From: Paenibacillus sp. BJ-4
Lineage (GTDB): Bacteria; Bacillota; Bacilli; Paenibacillales; Paenibacillaceae
Direction of reading: 5' to 3'
DNA length: 64,000 nt
NCBI RefSeq assembly: GCF_020404765.1
Contig: NZ_JAIVEM010000044.1
Location: 1 to 64,000, forward strand
A model generated the notes under the pieces. That model was not told the DNA's origin and did not search any database. It saw only the letters and a list, made by a program, of their open reading frames with translations. Both the position numbers and the translations under genes were made by a program. Shown here in pieces: positions 63,679 through 64,000 of the stretch; position 1 is the stretch's first letter; each line of letters begins with the position of its first letter.

Positions 63679-64000
63679 GCCCTTTCGCCTCCTTTCTCAT
63701 CATTTCCGCTCTGCTTGCTACTTATATACTGCTGTACATCCTCCCAGGACAGTCCCAGACTGCTCATTTGTCCGAGAAATTGATCGATATATGTCCTAGC
63801 CAGCTGCTCTCGAAAGCTGTTAATCCGCTCACTGGACGACGTGACATAGGTGCCCAGTCCGCGTCGCTTCTCTGTCAGTCCGTCCCGCTCCAGCTCCTGA
63901 TATGCCCGCATCACAGTATTCGGATTCATGCGCAATTCCTGTGCCAGGTCACGAACAGACGGCATTTTACTTCCCATTTCAATCTCCCCTTTGGCGATGG
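63675..64000 (-). CDS. GntR-family regulator (YtrA/YhcF type), 5' end outside the window
   Basis: The visible part is a winged-helix domain (SVRDLAQELRMNPNTVMRAYQELERDGL) with a short helical C-terminal tail, the compact form typical of YtrA-subfamily regulators of ABC exporters. The frame remains open to the window edge and reads IAKGEIEMGSKMPSVRD, which is the usual run of GntR proteins into the helix-turn-helix, so about 20-25 N-terminal residues lie beyond base 64000. An internal ATG (63977) is not the real start. It likely represses its own operon. Confidence 0.88.
   Translation of the reverse strand, partial: IAKGEIEMGSKMPSVRDLAQELRMNPNTVMRAYQELERDGLTEKRRGLGTYVTSSSERINSFREQLARTYIDQFLGQMSSLGLSWEDVQQYISSKQSGNDEKGGERA

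Noticed and set aside
63675-63977. GntR gene as a complete 100-codon gene
   Set aside because: The frame is open through to the window edge and the upstream residues continue the standard GntR domain, so the gene is cut by the edge.

Overview
The window looks like a chromosomal segment of a low-to-mid GC Firmicute, most likely a Paenibacillus of the P. polymyxa group. The reasons are the many carbohydrate ABC transporters without their own ATPase, glycoside hydrolases of families 84, 51, 3 and 94, a secreted subtilase with SLH domains, OmpR- and LacI-type regulators, and a precursor peptide that closely matches the freyrasin (PapA) type known from P. polymyxa. The species is inferred, not proven.

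Layout. 1-200: tandem promoters and a boxA-like leader of an rRNA operon that runs leftward out of the window. 0.28-11.25 kb (all minus strand): an amino-sugar scavenging locus with a sugar-binding lipoprotein, two permeases, a GH84 N-acetylglucosaminidase, a DUF4127 protein, NanE epimerase, an RpiR regulator, a ROK kinase and a flavin oxidoreductase. 11.4-15.4 kb: a DUF420 membrane protein, a small acetyltransferase, an ATP-dependent DNA ligase, a MarR regulator and a manganese-dependent pyrophosphatase. 15.8-20.1 kb: a large cell-wall-anchored subtilase. 20.1-27.3 kb: a two-component system divergent from a glycosyltransferase operon (GT39, GT2, GtrA, GalU). 27.4-33.2 kb: glycerophosphodiesterase, an HSP90-family chaperone with a helical-repeat partner, and a GH51 arabinofuranosidase.

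33.4-48.5 kb is the accessory part and the most interesting. It holds two neighbouring radical-SAM peptide (RiPP) loci. The first (33.4-41.8 kb) has a precursor with seven alternating cysteines, a radical SAM/SPASM maturase, a maturation protein of the TIGR04066 type, an acyl-carrier-like protein that lacks the carrier serine, a coiled-coil protein, a subtilase with an extra C-terminal domain, an exporter and a divergent ECF-like sigma factor. The second (41.9-48.3 kb) is a freyrasin-type ranthipeptide locus: a 51-residue precursor with overlapping Cys-x3-Asp motifs, a PapB-like maturase, and three transporter units. It is bracketed by the intact sigma gene on one side and a decayed second copy of that gene's 3' end on the other, next to remnants of two mobile-element genes.

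48.9-59.3 kb: a second sugar-uptake locus (permeases, binding lipoprotein) divergent from GH3 and GH94 enzymes and a LacI regulator. Two identical 17-bp operators lie just downstream of both divergent promoters, so one repressor probably controls both directions. 59.3-64 kb: an Asp/Glu racemase-family protein, a secreted protein with stalk and duplicated SnoaL-like domains, and a GntR-ATPase-permease-membrane protein operon whose regulator runs off the right edge.
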